40,125 nt of DNA from an uncultured Nitratifractor sp. GTDB taxonomy: Bacteria > Campylobacterota > Campylobacteria > Campylobacterales > Sulfurovaceae. The stretch spans positions 1 through 40,125 of the forward strand of contig CAJXJF010000010.1 in assembly GCA_913054475.1 (NCBI GenBank). Reading direction: 5' to 3'. The notes beneath the pieces were generated by a model. The model was not told the DNA's origin, made no database searches, and saw only the letters and a list, made by a program, of their open reading frames with translations. Positions 39,764 to 40,125 of the stretch are shown here, in pieces (positions within the stretch are counted from its first letter, which is position 1; every line of letters begins with the position of its first letter). The position numbers and the translations under genes were made by a program.

Positions 39764-40125
39764 CTATACCCACTCACAATAGAGCAGCCTGAATCCCTGA
39801 AATATCACCACTACAGATCTATCTATGCCAAATTTGGAGCTTTGCCTGTATCTTCCTATCTGCTCTTTGGCTTGCTCTATTGTCTGTTGCAAAAGCTCAT
39901 CGCTTACTTTTTGCTTCTGTTTGAAGAATTTGAACTCTATCAGGATATTTGGTATCTCATCTTTTATATTGGGAGCTTTTAGAAGCAGTATGTCGCTATA
40001 GCCTTTGTTTAGCTCTATCTCGCTAATAGAGGCATATAGCCTATTTAGCGAGAAGTATGTCATATAAAACATCTTTATATCGCTCTCTTGAGAGACAAGG
40101 TCTCTAATAGAGCTTGTCTCATCCA
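39764..40125 (-). CDS. PD-(D/E)XK nuclease-superfamily protein, C-terminal part
   Basis: Only the last 119 codons are inside the window; the reading frame stays open to the edge. It has the pattern GYSDILLLK (Asp) then ILIEFKFFK (Glu-x-Lys), followed by a Gln-rich helix (QQTIEQAKEQIGRY) and a closing VVIFQGFRLLYCEW. This is the C-terminal domain of DUF1703/AAA-ATPase-like proteins, whose ATPase half would lie beyond the edge. Their role is unknown. Confidence 0.65.
   Translation of the reverse strand, partial: DETSSIRDLVSQESDIKMFYMTYFSLNRLYASISEIELNKGYSDILLLKAPNIKDEIPNILIEFKFFKQKQKVSDELLQQTIEQAKEQIGRYRQSSKFGIDRSVVVIFQGFRLLYCEWV

Overview
The window looks like chromosome of a respiratory, sulfur- and N2O-using member of the Campylobacterota (epsilonproteobacteria; a Sulfurovum, Nitratifractor or Hydrogenimonas-like lineage is my guess). 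The reasons are a clade II nitrous oxide reductase operon in the Wolinella-type order, Helicobacter/Campylobacter-type Csd3 and PgbA-like proteins, a tatA-argS pair, and -10 boxes that mostly lack a recognisable -35. No tRNA, rRNA, CRISPR array or complete insertion sequence was seen.

Layout. (1) 1-248: dispersed palindromic repeats. (2) 249-4130, minus strand: NYN-LOTUS-cold-shock protein, then a PsrA/PhsA-type molybdopterin reductase and its iron-sulfur subunit, without a membrane subunit. (3) 4160-13337: a type II secretion (pseudopilus) locus split into two divergent arms, gspGHI (minus) and gspKLMNCDEJ (plus), sharing a 69-bp spacer. No gspF or prepilin peptidase gene lies here. (4) 13334-15264: an HI0933-family flavoprotein, a doubtful small ORF and a SpoIIAA-like protein. 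(5) 15708-25803: nosZ, nosB, nosD, nosG, nosC1, nosC2, nosH, nosF, nosL, nosY and a second, cysteine-free NosL-like gene. (6) 25804-28078: an accessory patch with repeats, a duplicated-HTH/PD-(D/E)XK protein and an MNT-HEPN toxin-antitoxin pair. (7) 28180-34187, minus strand: peptidoglycan-binding protein, argS, tatA, YihY-family protein, GlcD-like oxidase and PgbA-like protein. (8) 34319-36182: Csd3-like M23 peptidase and a Nudix hydrolase. (9) 36200-39491, minus strand: OpgB-like phosphoglycerol transferase and rplM-rpsI. (10) 39764 to the end: the C-terminal part of a PD-(D/E)XK protein.

How it fits together. NosZ reduces N2O in the periplasm. NosG and NosH (iron-sulfur) and NosC1 and NosC2 (cytochromes c) form the likely electron route from quinol. 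NosD, NosF and NosY form the ABC machinery for the copper centre, and NosL delivers copper. The strongest regulatory reading is a pair of Fnr/Crp-type boxes, one before nosZ and one before nosB, each 22 nt upstream of a TATAAT-like -10 (the -41.5 activator position). A hairpin follows nosZ and precedes the second promoter, so nosZ and the accessory genes could be expressed at different levels.

The best candidates for something not well described are the cysteine-free NosL partner, the HTH-HTH-PD-(D/E)XK protein with a matching upstream dyad, the MNT-HEPN pair whose HEPN catalytic His is Arg, the NYN-LOTUS-CSD fusion, and a composite palindromic repeat family that flanks the accessory genes. 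All function calls come from reading the sequence; no database search was run.
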